Assembly (NCBI GenBank): GCA_024234265.1
Contig: JACKOM010000003.1
Span: 186,001 to 250,000 of the forward strand
Source: Oceanospirillaceae bacterium
GTDB lineage: Bacteria > Pseudomonadota > Gammaproteobacteria > Pseudomonadales > Oceanobacteraceae
Direction: 5' to 3'
Length of the DNA stretch: 64,000 nt
Shown: positions 17,578-25,074 of the stretch, one piece after another
How positions within the stretch are numbered: position 1 is the stretch's first letter
Layout of the letters: each line of letters starts with the position of its first letter
Made by a program: the position numbers and the translations under genes
The notes under the pieces: generated by a model
The model's input: only the letters and a program-made list of their open reading frames with translations
Told to the model about the DNA's origin: nothing
Databases searched by the model: none

Positions 17578-18069
17578 TTATTGAATTTTAAATGGGCCAA
17601 CGTCGATCAGATGCTCAGGATCATGTAAGCCAGCAAAGTGAATGTCAGATTCCAGCCAGGGGCTTGCGCTGACAGGGCAATTCAAATCCTTCGCCAGGCT
17701 GGCGAAGGTAGCGTGGGACGCCTGATTGCCGGGGGTAATACTGGTGTGGATATGGCGCACACCCGCCAGTGCCGGGCGGGCCAGCACATGTTTCAACATT
17801 TTTTTGGCCAGGCCCTGGCCACGGGCCTGTTCTGCCACCACAACCTGCCATACAAACCATACGTGGGGTTGGCCGGGCAGCTGATAGCCGGACACAAAGC
17901 CTACCAGCTCACCATTGTGCTCAGCCGCCACCCCGGTTCCGGCAAAGTGCCCGCACTGCAGCAGGTTGCAGTACACGGAATTGCCATCCAACGGTGGTGA
18001 TGCCGCCACCAGGTGGTTCAAGGCCACACCATCTGTCACCTGCGGCATCCTCAGTTTAACCTCGGACAT
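17578..18069 (-). CDS. ectA: L-2,4-diaminobutyrate N-acetyltransferase
   Basis: 163 residues, GNAT fold. Acetylates diaminobutyrate at the gamma amino group with acetyl-CoA. The acetyl-CoA loop reads ARGQGLAKKML (about 91-101, RGQGLA as the R/QxxGxG/A motif). Start chosen at the ATG preceded by GGAGG; a longer frame from 18108 has no ribosome site. First gene of the operon. Confidence 0.95.
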   Translation of the reverse strand: MSEVKLRMPQVTDGVALNHLVAASPPLDGNSVYCNLLQCGHFAGTGVAAEHNGELVGFVSGYQLPGQPHVWFVWQVVVAEQARGQGLAKKMLKHVLARPALAGVRHIHTSITPGNQASHATFASLAKDLNCPVSASPWLESDIHFAGLHDPEHLIDVGPFKIQ

Positions 18070-18375
18070 ACACCCTCCTCGGCGCAAAGTACTTAGAGTG
18101 CAAAGCATTCTAGAGGCACTCTCGATTAATTACAACACTAAGTATATTTTGCATATATCTTTCAAATACGTATGATAAATAGCCAAAATACGCTCAATTA
18201 TCGCAATTATTGGCATCGACACTAATAAACAGGCTTTAACATTTATGTAGTGTAGAAAGCAAAAGAAAAGCACTACTTCGTCAACAACGGCAAAAATACA
18301 TTTACGAAGCTAAATTTCTATTCAGACTAAGGAGGTGACAAGGCTATAATGGAGGCACTTTTCCGGAGCGATTTC
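18070..18375. other. AT-rich divergent intergenic region between ectA and ectR
   Basis: 306 bases, markedly AT-rich, containing the ectA promoter (18107-18135) and the ectR leader. EctR-type repressors bind such regions in methylotrophs and marine bacteria; I could not identify the operator with confidence. Confidence 0.5.
18107..18135 (-). promoter_or_regulatory. Candidate sigma-70 promoter of the ectoine operon
   Basis: On the minus strand TTGTAA, 17 bases, TAGAAT. It would start transcription about 30 bases before ectA. Confidence 0.55.
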
Positions 18376-18858
18376 ATGAGCGACAAACTGGATGATGTAC
18401 TCGTTGCCCTGCGCCGCATCATGCGGGCCACTGAGCTGTATTCGAAAACCCTGAGCAAGACGTCCGGGCTGACCTCGCCCCAGCTGATTATTTTGCAATT
18501 TGTGCGTGAAAACCCCGCCTGCGCCCCCAGCGCGGTTGCCAAGGCTGTCAGCCTGAGCCAGGCCACAGTCACCACTATTATTGACCGCCTGGAAAGCCGC
18601 AGCCTGATCCTGCGGGAAAAGGGTATTATCGATAAACGCACGGTTTCCCTGCGTCTCACCGAAGCCGGCATGGAACTGATTGCCAAAGCGCCACGCCCCC
18701 TGCAGGAAGAGTTTTTACGTCAGTTTGACAGCCTGCACGACTGGGAACAGGCGGCGATTATTTCCAGCCTGCAACGGGTCGCGGAAATGATGGACGCCCA
18801 GCATATTGATGCATCCCCCCTACTGGATGTTGGTGCCGCCGACCGCGACCATCACTGA
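18376..18858 (+). CDS. ectR: MarR-family regulator of ectoine genes
   Basis: 160 residues with a winged helix (PQLIILQFVRENPACAPSAVAKAVSLSQATVTTIIDRLE, about 36-75) and the wing DKRTVSLRLTEAG. Begins LDDVLVALRRIMRATELYSK, typical of EctR. Divergent from ectA, the known position of this repressor. Start chosen at ATG 18376, with CGGAG seven bases upstream; an upstream ATG at 18349 follows a perfect GGAGG but at 13 bases, and its TATAAT (18345-18350) may instead be a -10 element. Confidence 0.88.
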   Translation: MSDKLDDVLVALRRIMRATELYSKTLSKTSGLTSPQLIILQFVRENPACAPSAVAKAVSLSQATVTTIIDRLESRSLILREKGIIDKRTVSLRLTEAGMELIAKAPRPLQEEFLRQFDSLHDWEQAAIISSLQRVAEMMDAQHIDASPLLDVGAADRDHH

Positions 18859-18949
18859 GCCATTACCTGCCAGAGTCGGCAAAAGAAGCCGAATGAAAGG
18901 CACGCTGTTATACTGCGCGGGTTTTTAACTCGCAGATGAGGGTATCAGC

Positions 18950-20128
18950 ATGACTGAAGTGGTGATCGTTGCAGCGGGCCGTACGGCCATTGGTAGTTTT
19001 CAGGGTTCACTGGCGGGCCTTTCCGCCGTTCAGCTTGGCACAGCCGTGGTAAAAGGTGTTTTAGAGCGCGCTAAGTTAAAACCCGAGCAGGTAGATGAAT
19101 TAATTTTTGGCCAGGTGCTGACCGCAGCGGCCGGCCAGAACCCGGCCCGTCAGACCGCCATTCACGCGGGCCTGCCGAACACCACCCCGGCCCTGACCAT
19201 CAATAAAGTGTGCGGTTCAGGCCTCAAGGCTGTGCACCTCGCCGCCCAGGCCATTGCAAACGGTGATGCGGATATCATCATCGCCGGTGGCCAGGAATCC
19301 ATGAGCAACGCGCCCCACGCCCTGCCCAACAGCCGCAGCGGCCAGCGTATGGGCCCGTGGAATATGGTGGATACCATGATTGTGGATGGCCTGTGGGATG
19401 CCTTTAATGATTTCCACATGGGTATTACCGCGGAAAATCTCGCCGAGAAATTCAATGTCAGTCGCGCCGAGCAGGATGCTTTTGCCGCCGCGTCACAAAA
19501 CAAAGCCGCCGCCGCATTAGCTGCCAACCGTTTTGCCGATGAAATTATTCCTGTAGTTATTCCGCAGCGTAAAGGTGAGCCTTTGGTATTTGCCAAGGAT
19601 GAAAACCCCCGTGCGGTGAGCGTGGAAAAACTCGCCGAAATGCGCCCTGCTTTCAAAAAAGACGGCACAGTAACCGCCGGTAATGCGTCCTCCCTGAACG
19701 ACGGTGCCGCAGCTGTTGTGCTCGCCAGCCGTGCTAAAGCCGAAGAACTGGGACTGCCCATTCTGGCCACTATCCGTGGTTACGCCAATGCCGGTGTTGC
19801 ACCGGAAATTATGGGTATCGGCCCTGTGACCGCCACCCAGCGTGCCCTGAAAAAAGCCGGCTGGGCGATTGGCGATTTAGATTTAATCGAAGCCAACGAA
19901 GCGTTTGCGGTGCAGTCTTTATCTGTGAATAAAGAGCTGGGCTGGGATAGCGATAAAGTAAACGTCAACGGCGGTGCCATTGCCCTTGGCCACCCGATCG
20001 GCGCATCAGGTTGCCGTATTCTGGTGAGCCTGCTGCACGAAATGCAAAAACGTGATGCTAAAAAAGGCCTTGCGACTTTGTGTATCGGTGGTGGTATGGG
20101 TGTAGCACTGGCGATTGAATTAGCCTGA
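18950..20128 (+). CDS. Acetyl-CoA C-acetyltransferase (thiolase)
   Basis: 392 residues, full-length thiolase of the AtoB/PhaA type. Condenses two acetyl-CoA to acetoacetyl-CoA or the reverse. Catalytic residues: Cys in INKVCGSGLKAVHLA (about 89), His in ALGHPIGASG (about 348) and Cys in CIGGGMGVALAI (about 378). Single gene with its own terminator; no phaB or phaC adjacent, so a polyhydroxybutyrate role cannot be claimed. Confidence 0.95.
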   Translation: MTEVVIVAAGRTAIGSFQGSLAGLSAVQLGTAVVKGVLERAKLKPEQVDELIFGQVLTAAAGQNPARQTAIHAGLPNTTPALTINKVCGSGLKAVHLAAQAIANGDADIIIAGGQESMSNAPHALPNSRSGQRMGPWNMVDTMIVDGLWDAFNDFHMGITAENLAEKFNVSRAEQDAFAAASQNKAAAALAANRFADEIIPVVIPQRKGEPLVFAKDENPRAVSVEKLAEMRPAFKKDGTVTAGNASSLNDGAAAVVLASRAKAEELGLPILATIRGYANAGVAPEIMGIGPVTATQRALKKAGWAIGDLDLIEANEAFAVQSLSVNKELGWDSDKVNVNGGAIALGHPIGASGCRILVSLLHEMQKRDAKKGLATLCIGGGMGVALAIELA

Positions 20129-20149
20129 TAAACGCGACATTGAGTGCAT

Positions 20150-20179
20150 AAAAAATGGCCCCTCAGGGGCCATTTTTTT
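20150..20179 (+). terminator. Terminator after thiolase gene
   Basis: A6, TGGCCCC, loop TCA, GGGGCCA, T7. The same 28-base core recurs at 20862, on the far side of the next gene. Confidence 0.85.
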
Positions 20180-20293
20180 ATGGGTATTCAGATACCATCG
20201 GTTACCTGCTGCATTCACCTGCCAGTCACAATCAGTTGCTAATTTTATGTGCGTATCTACCCACGACCTCTGCACATCTTTCTGGCGATCTAC

Positions 20294-20848
20294 ATGCATC
20301 TTAACTTATACACCGCAGCACTCTTATTTGCCTGTTCATCCCTGCCAGCCATGGCCGATGAAACAGCCAATCTTCAGATTGCCCCCGTTGATTATCTGGA
20401 GGATTTTTCAATATCTTTAGGTGCCGGCATAACCTACAGCAGAATGGGGGGAAATATTAATTACCGCCCTATACGTCAAATTGAGCTGTTTTATGGGCAA
20501 GGCAATTATTTTAGCAGGAATGGGGAATCCTATGGATTCAGGGCCTACCCGTCTGAGAGTTACCAATCTCTTTACCTGGGGCTCTCCCATAATCCAAATA
20601 CAGATGGCCGCTCATCAATGGCCTGGGGTAACAAGGATAGCGACTTACGGCGTAGTTATTCAGGTTATAACGCGTCCATAGGCCTTGCTCCGCAACATGG
20701 CAAGAGCGGTTTTGAATGCGATATGAATTTTATTCTGACCCGGGAACACTACGCAGAAGATTTAAAAATAGCGCGGCAACATGGTTATACCGAGGGAAGG
20801 GACAAGGATAAAGTGCGAGTCTCGCTTGGTTACCGCTGGAATCTGTGA
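20294..20848 (+). CDS. Exported beta-strand-rich protein, function unknown
   Basis: 184 residues with a signal peptide (about 1-20, LFACSSLPAMA) and strands rich in Tyr/Gly/Ser (SISLGAGITYSRMGG, IELFYGQGNYFSRNG, VRVSLGYRWNL). The aromatic C-terminus suggests a small outer-membrane barrel. The ATG at 20294 is preferred because the signal peptide begins there; the longer GTG start at 20249 would put 15 charged or polar residues in front of it. The ribosome site is weak. Flanked by two identical terminators. Confidence 0.65.
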   Translation: MHLNLYTAALLFACSSLPAMADETANLQIAPVDYLEDFSISLGAGITYSRMGGNINYRPIRQIELFYGQGNYFSRNGESYGFRAYPSESYQSLYLGLSHNPNTDGRSSMAWGNKDSDLRRSYSGYNASIGLAPQHGKSGFECDMNFILTREHYAEDLKIARQHGYTEGRDKDKVRVSLGYRWNL

Positions 20849-20861
20849 TTTATACGTTTGT

Positions 20862-20889
20862 AAAAAATGGCCCCTCAGGGGCCATTTTT
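20862..20889 (+). terminator. Terminator after the exported protein gene
   Basis: Same 28-base hairpin core as at 20150. Confidence 0.85.
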
Positions 20890-20916
20890 ATTTAATCAAA
20901 CAATTACCTATCGTTT

Positions 20917-21366
20917 TCAGCAACGGGTAACTTTTAATACATCGTCATCCACACCGGTAATTTCTACCGTCGCACCTTCGGCGATATCCGCGCCGTCAAA
21001 AATCACCGGCCAGCGAGTATCACCAATTTGCAAAAACCCACTGCCATTTTGCAAGGGTTCGCGGGTTTGTATTTTACGCCCCACGTATTGTGCAAGGCGG
21101 TGGTTTAATAACGGCGCACTGGTTTTATTATTAAAACGGCGGAATATCTTCCAGTAACCCACGCTGGCCAGGGCTGATACCACAGCAAAAACCAGCAATT
21201 GGGTTTGCCAGCTGACGGGCATTAACCACATCAGCGCCGCGGCTGCGTAAGCACCAATAGCAATGCCAATGAAAAATCCGCTGGTAATAAATAATTCCAG
21301 CAGTAATACCGCGCTGCCCAGTACTATCCAGTGCCATGCGGCTAATTCGTTTAACATGTGCAGCAT
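20917..21366 (-). CDS. NfeD-family membrane protein
   Basis: 149 residues: two to three membrane helices (about 11-75) and a C-terminal OB-fold (about 95-149, GRKIQTREPLQNGSGFLQIGDTRWPV...DGADIAEGATVEITGVDDDVLKVTR by position), the short NfeD type (YbbK partner). Start ATG lies immediately after the TAA of the SPFH gene. NfeD proteins pair with SPFH proteins in membrane quality control or microdomains. Confidence 0.9.
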   Translation of the reverse strand: MLHMLNELAAWHWIVLGSAVLLLELFITSGFFIGIAIGAYAAAALMWLMPVSWQTQLLVFAVVSALASVGYWKIFRRFNNKTSAPLLNHRLAQYVGRKIQTREPLQNGSGFLQIGDTRWPVIFDGADIAEGATVEITGVDDDVLKVTRC

Positions 21367-21367
21367 G

Positions 21368-22270
21368 TTATTTACCTGTGTTTTGCAGTAAATCACGGAT
21401 GCCTTCAATCGAGCCGATTACGCTGCTGGCTTCGAGTGGCATCATAATCACTTTGCTGTTCGGGGAAGCGGTTAATTCACCCAGGGCTTTGACATATTGT
21501 TGAGCCACGAAATACTGAATGGCCTGGTTATCACCCTTGGCAATTGCCGCGGATACAATTTCGGTGGCTTTTGCTTCTGCTTCTGCGGCACGTTCACGGG
21601 CTTCGGCCTGTAAAAACGCCGCCTGACGTTCACCTTCGGCTTTTAATACTTCAGCTTGTTTCTGGCCTTCTGCCACGGTAATGGCGGCCGCACGCTGGCC
21701 TTCGGCTTCGAGAATATAAGCACGTTTATTACGCTCGGCTTTCATCTGGTTATTCATGGCCTGTTGCAGGTCAGCCGGTGGATTAATGTTTTTAATTTCC
21801 ACACGGGTCACTTTAATACCCCACGGAGTAGTGGCTTCATCCAGCTTGCTTTGCACTGAATAGTTAATTTTTTCGCGGTTGGAGAGCATTTCATCCAGTT
21901 CCATACTGCCCAGCACAGCACGGATATTGGTCATCACCAAGTTAACCAGGGCATTTTCAATATTCGCAACCTGATAGGAGGCTTTTTCGGCGCTCATAAT
22001 CTGAAAATACGCAACACCGTCGGCTTCAACGCTGGCGTTATCTTTAGAAATAATTTCCTGGGGCAGCACGTTTAATACCTGCTCCATCATATTCTGGCGG
22101 CGGCCAATGCTATCCACCACGGGCACAATAAAATGAATACCGGGTTGCAGGGTGCCGATATATTTACCAAAACGTTCCACGGTAAAGTTCCAGCCCTGGG
22201 GCACGGTTTTCACCGCCATAAAAAACACCAGCACCAGCACCACGGCAAAAACAATAATTGCGTAATCCAT
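21368..22270 (-). CDS. qmcA: SPFH/Band 7 (paraslipin, QmcA-like) membrane protein
   Basis: 300 residues. One N-terminal helix (about 2-20), Band 7 domain (VPQGWNFTVERFGKYIGTLQPGIHFIVP onward) and a long Ala/Glu-rich coiled coil (about 180-245, EAEGQRAAAITVAEGQKQAEVLKAEGE by position). Matches E. coli QmcA in length and layout. Operon with nfeD. Function: oligomeric membrane scaffold, possibly guarding FtsH-type proteolysis. Confidence 0.92.
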   Translation of the reverse strand: MDYAIIVFAVVLVLVFFMAVKTVPQGWNFTVERFGKYIGTLQPGIHFIVPVVDSIGRRQNMMEQVLNVLPQEIISKDNASVEADGVAYFQIMSAEKASYQVANIENALVNLVMTNIRAVLGSMELDEMLSNREKINYSVQSKLDEATTPWGIKVTRVEIKNINPPADLQQAMNNQMKAERNKRAYILEAEGQRAAAITVAEGQKQAEVLKAEGERQAAFLQAEARERAAEAEAKATEIVSAAIAKGDNQAIQYFVAQQYVKALGELTASPNSKVIMMPLEASSVIGSIEGIRDLLQNTGK

Positions 22271-22447
22271 AACACATCCTCATGCGCAGCCTGCGGTATT
22301 ACAGGCCTGTTATCGTTAATTTCTGCGCCATCATAACGGCCCATGCCCCGCACCACAATTAGGGAAACTCTTAACCAGCCAGTGCCTGCAACGGCGGTGC
22401 AGATTTATTCAGATGCTGCGGAGAATTTTTAAGTTAAAATACCGGCC

Positions 22448-23107
22448 ATGAATATGCCCTTAAATACCCTGATTAAACGCATGCTGCACGACGCCAGTGT
22501 CAGTGTGCAGCACATGCCAAAATGCCCGCAGCTGCCACTCTGGCTGGTGGACCCCGCCGCCATGCAGCGCCCGTTTGATATGGATGAAATCCGCGCCATC
22601 TGGGAAAACACCGCCTACTGGGCGTTTTGCTGGGCATCGGGGCAGGTGCTGGCCCGCGCCATACTCGACAACCCCCAGTGGGTAGCCGGTAAAAAAGTGC
22701 TGGATTTCGGCGCAGGCTCCGGGGTGGTGGGCATAGCCGCCGCCCTGGCCGGTGCCAAACAGGTGGTGGCTTGTGATATCGACCAGGATGCCCTGCTCGC
22801 CTGCCGCGAAAATGCCGCTCTCAACGGGGTAACACTCGATTACAGCGATGACCTGTTCAAGCTGCCCAAGCAGGATTTTGACCTGCTGATCGCCGCGGAT
22901 GTGCTGTACGACAGGTCTAACCTGTCATTCCTCGATGTATTTTTTGATTATGCCCCCGAAGTACTACTGGCCGATTCGCGCATCAAAAACTTCAGCCACA
23001 GTGCCTACCAACACCACAGCCGGGTGGAATCCTTCACTGTGCCAGACTTAGACGAGCTGGATGAATTTCGTTTTGTGAACCTCTATTGGGGCCGCCAGGT
23101 AAAATAA
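22448..23107 (+). CDS. SAM-dependent methyltransferase, ETFB-lysine/METTL20-like
   Basis: 219 residues. SAM site VLDFGAGSGVVGIAAALAGA (about 82-101, motif I DFGAGSG), acidic VVACDIDQDALLACRENA (motif II) and DLLIAADVLYDR (motif IV). The WENTAYWAFCWASGQVLARAI stretch in front is typical of small protein-lysine methyltransferases of this group. Substrate unproven. Confidence 0.8.
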   Translation: MNMPLNTLIKRMLHDASVSVQHMPKCPQLPLWLVDPAAMQRPFDMDEIRAIWENTAYWAFCWASGQVLARAILDNPQWVAGKKVLDFGAGSGVVGIAAALAGAKQVVACDIDQDALLACRENAALNGVTLDYSDDLFKLPKQDFDLLIAADVLYDRSNLSFLDVFFDYAPEVLLADSRIKNFSHSAYQHHSRVESFTVPDLDELDEFRFVNLYWGRQVK

Positions 23108-23208
23108 TTTCACCGCTCGAAAACTCCGCCAGGCCTTGCCCTGCAAGGCCTGCGACACTATGCCGCATACCCGCTTACAAACTTTTACATTAAAATTCTG
23201 CATCAGGT

Positions 23209-23236
23209 TGAACTTACAACAACGACATGGCTCTGA
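23209..23236 (+). promoter_or_regulatory. AlgU/RpoE-type promoter of sRNA unit 1
   Basis: TGAACTT, 16 bases, TCTGA: exact match to GAACTT-N16-TCTGA. Confidence 0.65.
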
Positions 23237-23242
23237 GTAACA

Positions 23243-23312
23243 TCCTGCTAATCATTGTTGTTGGAATTGCAAGCGAGTTGCCCGGTTTATGAAAATAAAC
23301 TGGGCTTTTTTT
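23243..23312 (+). ncRNA. Candidate stress-induced small RNA, unit 1
   Basis: About 70 nt between the promoter at 23209 and a terminator (GCCCGGTTTAT...ATAAACTGGGC plus seven T, 23280-23312). The body has AACATCCTG...ATTGTTGTTGG, the weakest match to the 5' hairpin and GTTGTT segment of units 2 and 3. No ORF or ribosome site inside. The 5' end is estimated from the -10 position. Confidence 0.55.
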
Positions 23313-23353
23313 ATGCTCATGGATGAGCGGTATCCTGAAAATGCAGGAGCTAT
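23302..23353. repeat. 52-bp exact repeat, first copy
   Basis: Identical to 24350-24401; includes the terminator tail of unit 1 and then ATGCTCATGGATGAGCGG and following sequence. In this copy a degenerate 39-base unit follows (ATGGATGA at 23319 and 23358). Confidence 0.85.
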
Positions 23354-23431
23354 GTGCATGGATGAACAGTACAGCGAAAACGCAGGAGCAGTTTTCGATG
23401 CAGGGTATGGCATGGATGGCCGGTATTTCAG

Positions 23432-23468
23432 AAGCTTGAAGTCTGAAGCTAATAGCTTGAAGCAAAAT
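23432..23468. repeat. AGCTTGAAG repeat patch
   Basis: AGAAGCTTGAAGTCTGAAGC followed by TAATAGCTTGAAGC. Same composite as 24428 and 5408. Confidence 0.6.
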
Positions 23469-23503
23469 GCACAATAAAATGCTCAGAAATAAACATTAAA
23501 ATA

Positions 23504-24010
23504 ATGGCAATTTCATTTAAAACCGCCCGGCTGGATATAACAGAGCTGACAGATAATCTGTCACCGACAGAGCGTATCGCCCTGTTAAAACAAATACCCG
23601 CTATTTTAAGCCCACGGGTGGTTGAGCAGCTGCCATCTTATTTCCATGGCATTGTTTGTGAAAAAACAGCCGAAATCTGGTTGATACGCATGCAAAGCGA
23701 AAGCCGTTTATTACAGGTGGCGGATAACAATGCCCGCATTCTGGGGTTTATGTTTATTTATCCGGAAAACGAGTTTACTGCCCATATTGGTTATTTACTC
23801 GCCGAAGAATACTGGGGCAAGGGCCTGGCCAGTGAGTTATTGCAGGGGTTTATCGGCCACATCAGGGCAAATGGCCCCTGGCAAAAATTGATTGGCGGTG
23901 TAGCGCAATCCAATATCGCATCCTGCGCCTTATTAACCAAGGCAGGTTTTGTGGCACTCGCACCTGAAAACGGGGTGATTTTTTATGAATATACCATCCC
24001 CAAAAGTTAA
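23504..24010 (+). CDS. GNAT-family acetyltransferase (RimJ/RimL-like)
   Basis: 168 residues. The acetyl-CoA region reads IGYLLAEEYWGKGLASELLQGF (about 91-112, with GKGLA), followed by GGVAQSNIASCALLTKAGF, the layout of N-acetyltransferases acting on protein N-termini or small molecules. Substrate unknown. It sits alone between sRNA units 1 and 2 and between the two 52-bp repeats, so it could be lost by recombination. Confidence 0.85.
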   Translation: MAISFKTARLDITELTDNLSPTERIALLKQIPAILSPRVVEQLPSYFHGIVCEKTAEIWLIRMQSESRLLQVADNNARILGFMFIYPENEFTAHIGYLLAEEYWGKGLASELLQGFIGHIRANGPWQKLIGGVAQSNIASCALLTKAGFVALAPENGVIFYEYTIPKS

Positions 24011-24067
24011 TTTTTAACACGTCTTCAAACCGACAAACGCCATTGCATAAAAATTTTCTGCCGGGCC

Positions 24068-24095
24068 GGAACTTAGCATTGCCCCCTAAGTCTTA
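24068..24095 (+). promoter_or_regulatory. AlgU/RpoE-type promoter of sRNA unit 2
   Basis: GGAACTT, 16 bases, TCTTA. An AT-rich stretch (CATAAAAATTTT) lies upstream. Confidence 0.65.
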
Positions 24096-24100
24096 AGATT

Positions 24101-24186
24101 TGTACATCTTCCCCGGATGTCGTGTTGTTAAAGCAATGTCAGTCAGTAAAAGCCCGGTTAATTCCCTCAATTAACCGGGCTTGATT
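24101..24186 (+). ncRNA. Candidate stress-induced small RNA, unit 2
   Basis: 5' hairpin ACATC-N7-GATGT (24103-24120), then CGTGTTGTT and terminator GCCCGGTTAATT/AATTAACCGGGC (24152-24180), a perfect 12-bp stem although the T-run is short (TTGATT). Closest relative is unit 3. Confidence 0.6.
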
Positions 24187-24254
24187 ATTGGTTATTCCCC
24201 TGCAAATCATTAATACATCGCATAAAAATTTTTTGATTTATTTTGCAATGCGCC

Positions 24255-24282
24255 GGAACTCTTTTTAAAAACGCCGTTCTTA
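24255..24282 (+). promoter_or_regulatory. AlgU/RpoE-type promoter of sRNA unit 3
   Basis: GGAACTC, 16 bases, TCTTA, with the same upstream CGCATAAAAATTTT as unit 2. Confidence 0.62.
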
Positions 24283-24286
24283 CCGA

Positions 24287-24360
24287 GTACATCTCTCCCT
24301 AGATGTTGTGTGTTGTTGTGTATATTGCCCGGTTAATTCCCCGTTAACCGGGCTTTTTTT
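24287..24360 (+). ncRNA. Candidate stress-induced small RNA, unit 3
   Basis: 5' hairpin ACATC-N8-GATGT, then TGTGTGTTGTTGTG and a terminator GCCCGGTTAA/TTAACCGGGC with seven T (24327-24360). Start estimated. Confidence 0.62.
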
Positions 24361-24401
24361 ATGCTCATGGATGAGCGGTATCCTGAAAATGCAGGAGCTA
24401 T
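24350..24401. repeat. 52-bp exact repeat, second copy
   Basis: Identical to 23302-23353, beginning in the terminator of unit 3. Confidence 0.85.
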
Positions 24402-24427
24402 TTTCAGGGTGTGGCATGGATGGCATA

Positions 24428-24508
24428 CAAGCTTGAAGCCAGAAGCGAATAGCTTGAAGCGCCGGCGTCTGGCGTCTGGCGTCTGGCGTCTGGCTTCAAG
24501 CTTCTGGC
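24428..24508. repeat. AGCTTGAAG patch with four GGCGTCT heptamers
   Basis: Two AGCTTGAAG units, then GGCGTCT four times (24464-24491), then GGCTTCAAGCTTCTGG, which inverts the first part. The heptamer recurs at 37942. Confidence 0.75.
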
Positions 24509-24554
24509 CGATCTAACATCCTGTTTACACAGCCCAATCATCAAGGTTTGTATT

Positions 24555-25031
24555 ATGCGTGTGGAGCTTCTTAACCTGCATCAGGACGAATTGCCCAAGC
24601 TGGCCAACTGGCATTATCAGGAATGGCATAACCTCTACCCTGAAAAAACCGCAGCCGATTTTGCGCTCGATCTGCAAGAATCCCTGCAACAGGGTTTTGT
24701 TCCCAGCACTTGGGTTTTAGTGGATAACGGCAAAGTGGTGGGCAGCACTTCCCTGTTAGAACAGGACATGAGCGCCAATACCGATTTAACCCCCTGGATT
24801 GCCAATGTGTTTATTGAGCCGGGGCACAGGGGCCGCGGTTTGGGAAAAGTCATCATTAAAGAGGTGATGCGCCAGGCCAAACTCAACGGCCTGAGCCGTT
24901 TATATTTATTTACCGAAGATCAGATGGCGTTTTACCAGAACCTTGGCTGGCAGATTATCCGCCAGCATGATTATAACGGCGCTGCGGTGTCGGTTATGTC
25001 GATTGAGCTAAACACCCTGACGGGCAACTAA
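24555..25031 (+). CDS. GNAT-family acetyltransferase
   Basis: 158 residues. WIANVFIEPGHRGRGLGKVIIKEVM (about 77-101) contains the canonical RGRGLG acetyl-CoA loop, and LYLFTEDQMAFYQNLGWQ is the usual fourth motif. Not closely similar to the GNAT at 23504. Substrate unknown. Start ATG follows AAGG. Confidence 0.87.
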   Translation: MRVELLNLHQDELPKLANWHYQEWHNLYPEKTAADFALDLQESLQQGFVPSTWVLVDNGKVVGSTSLLEQDMSANTDLTPWIANVFIEPGHRGRGLGKVIIKEVMRQAKLNGLSRLYLFTEDQMAFYQNLGWQIIRQHDYNGAAVSVMSIELNTLTGN

Positions 25032-25074
25032 AATCCGTCCATTTCTTTTCTGGCATAAAAAATCTGAACCATAA

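Noticed and set aside
20249..20293. Upstream GTG start for the exported protein
   Set aside because: Would put a polar extension before a good signal peptide; no ribosome site.
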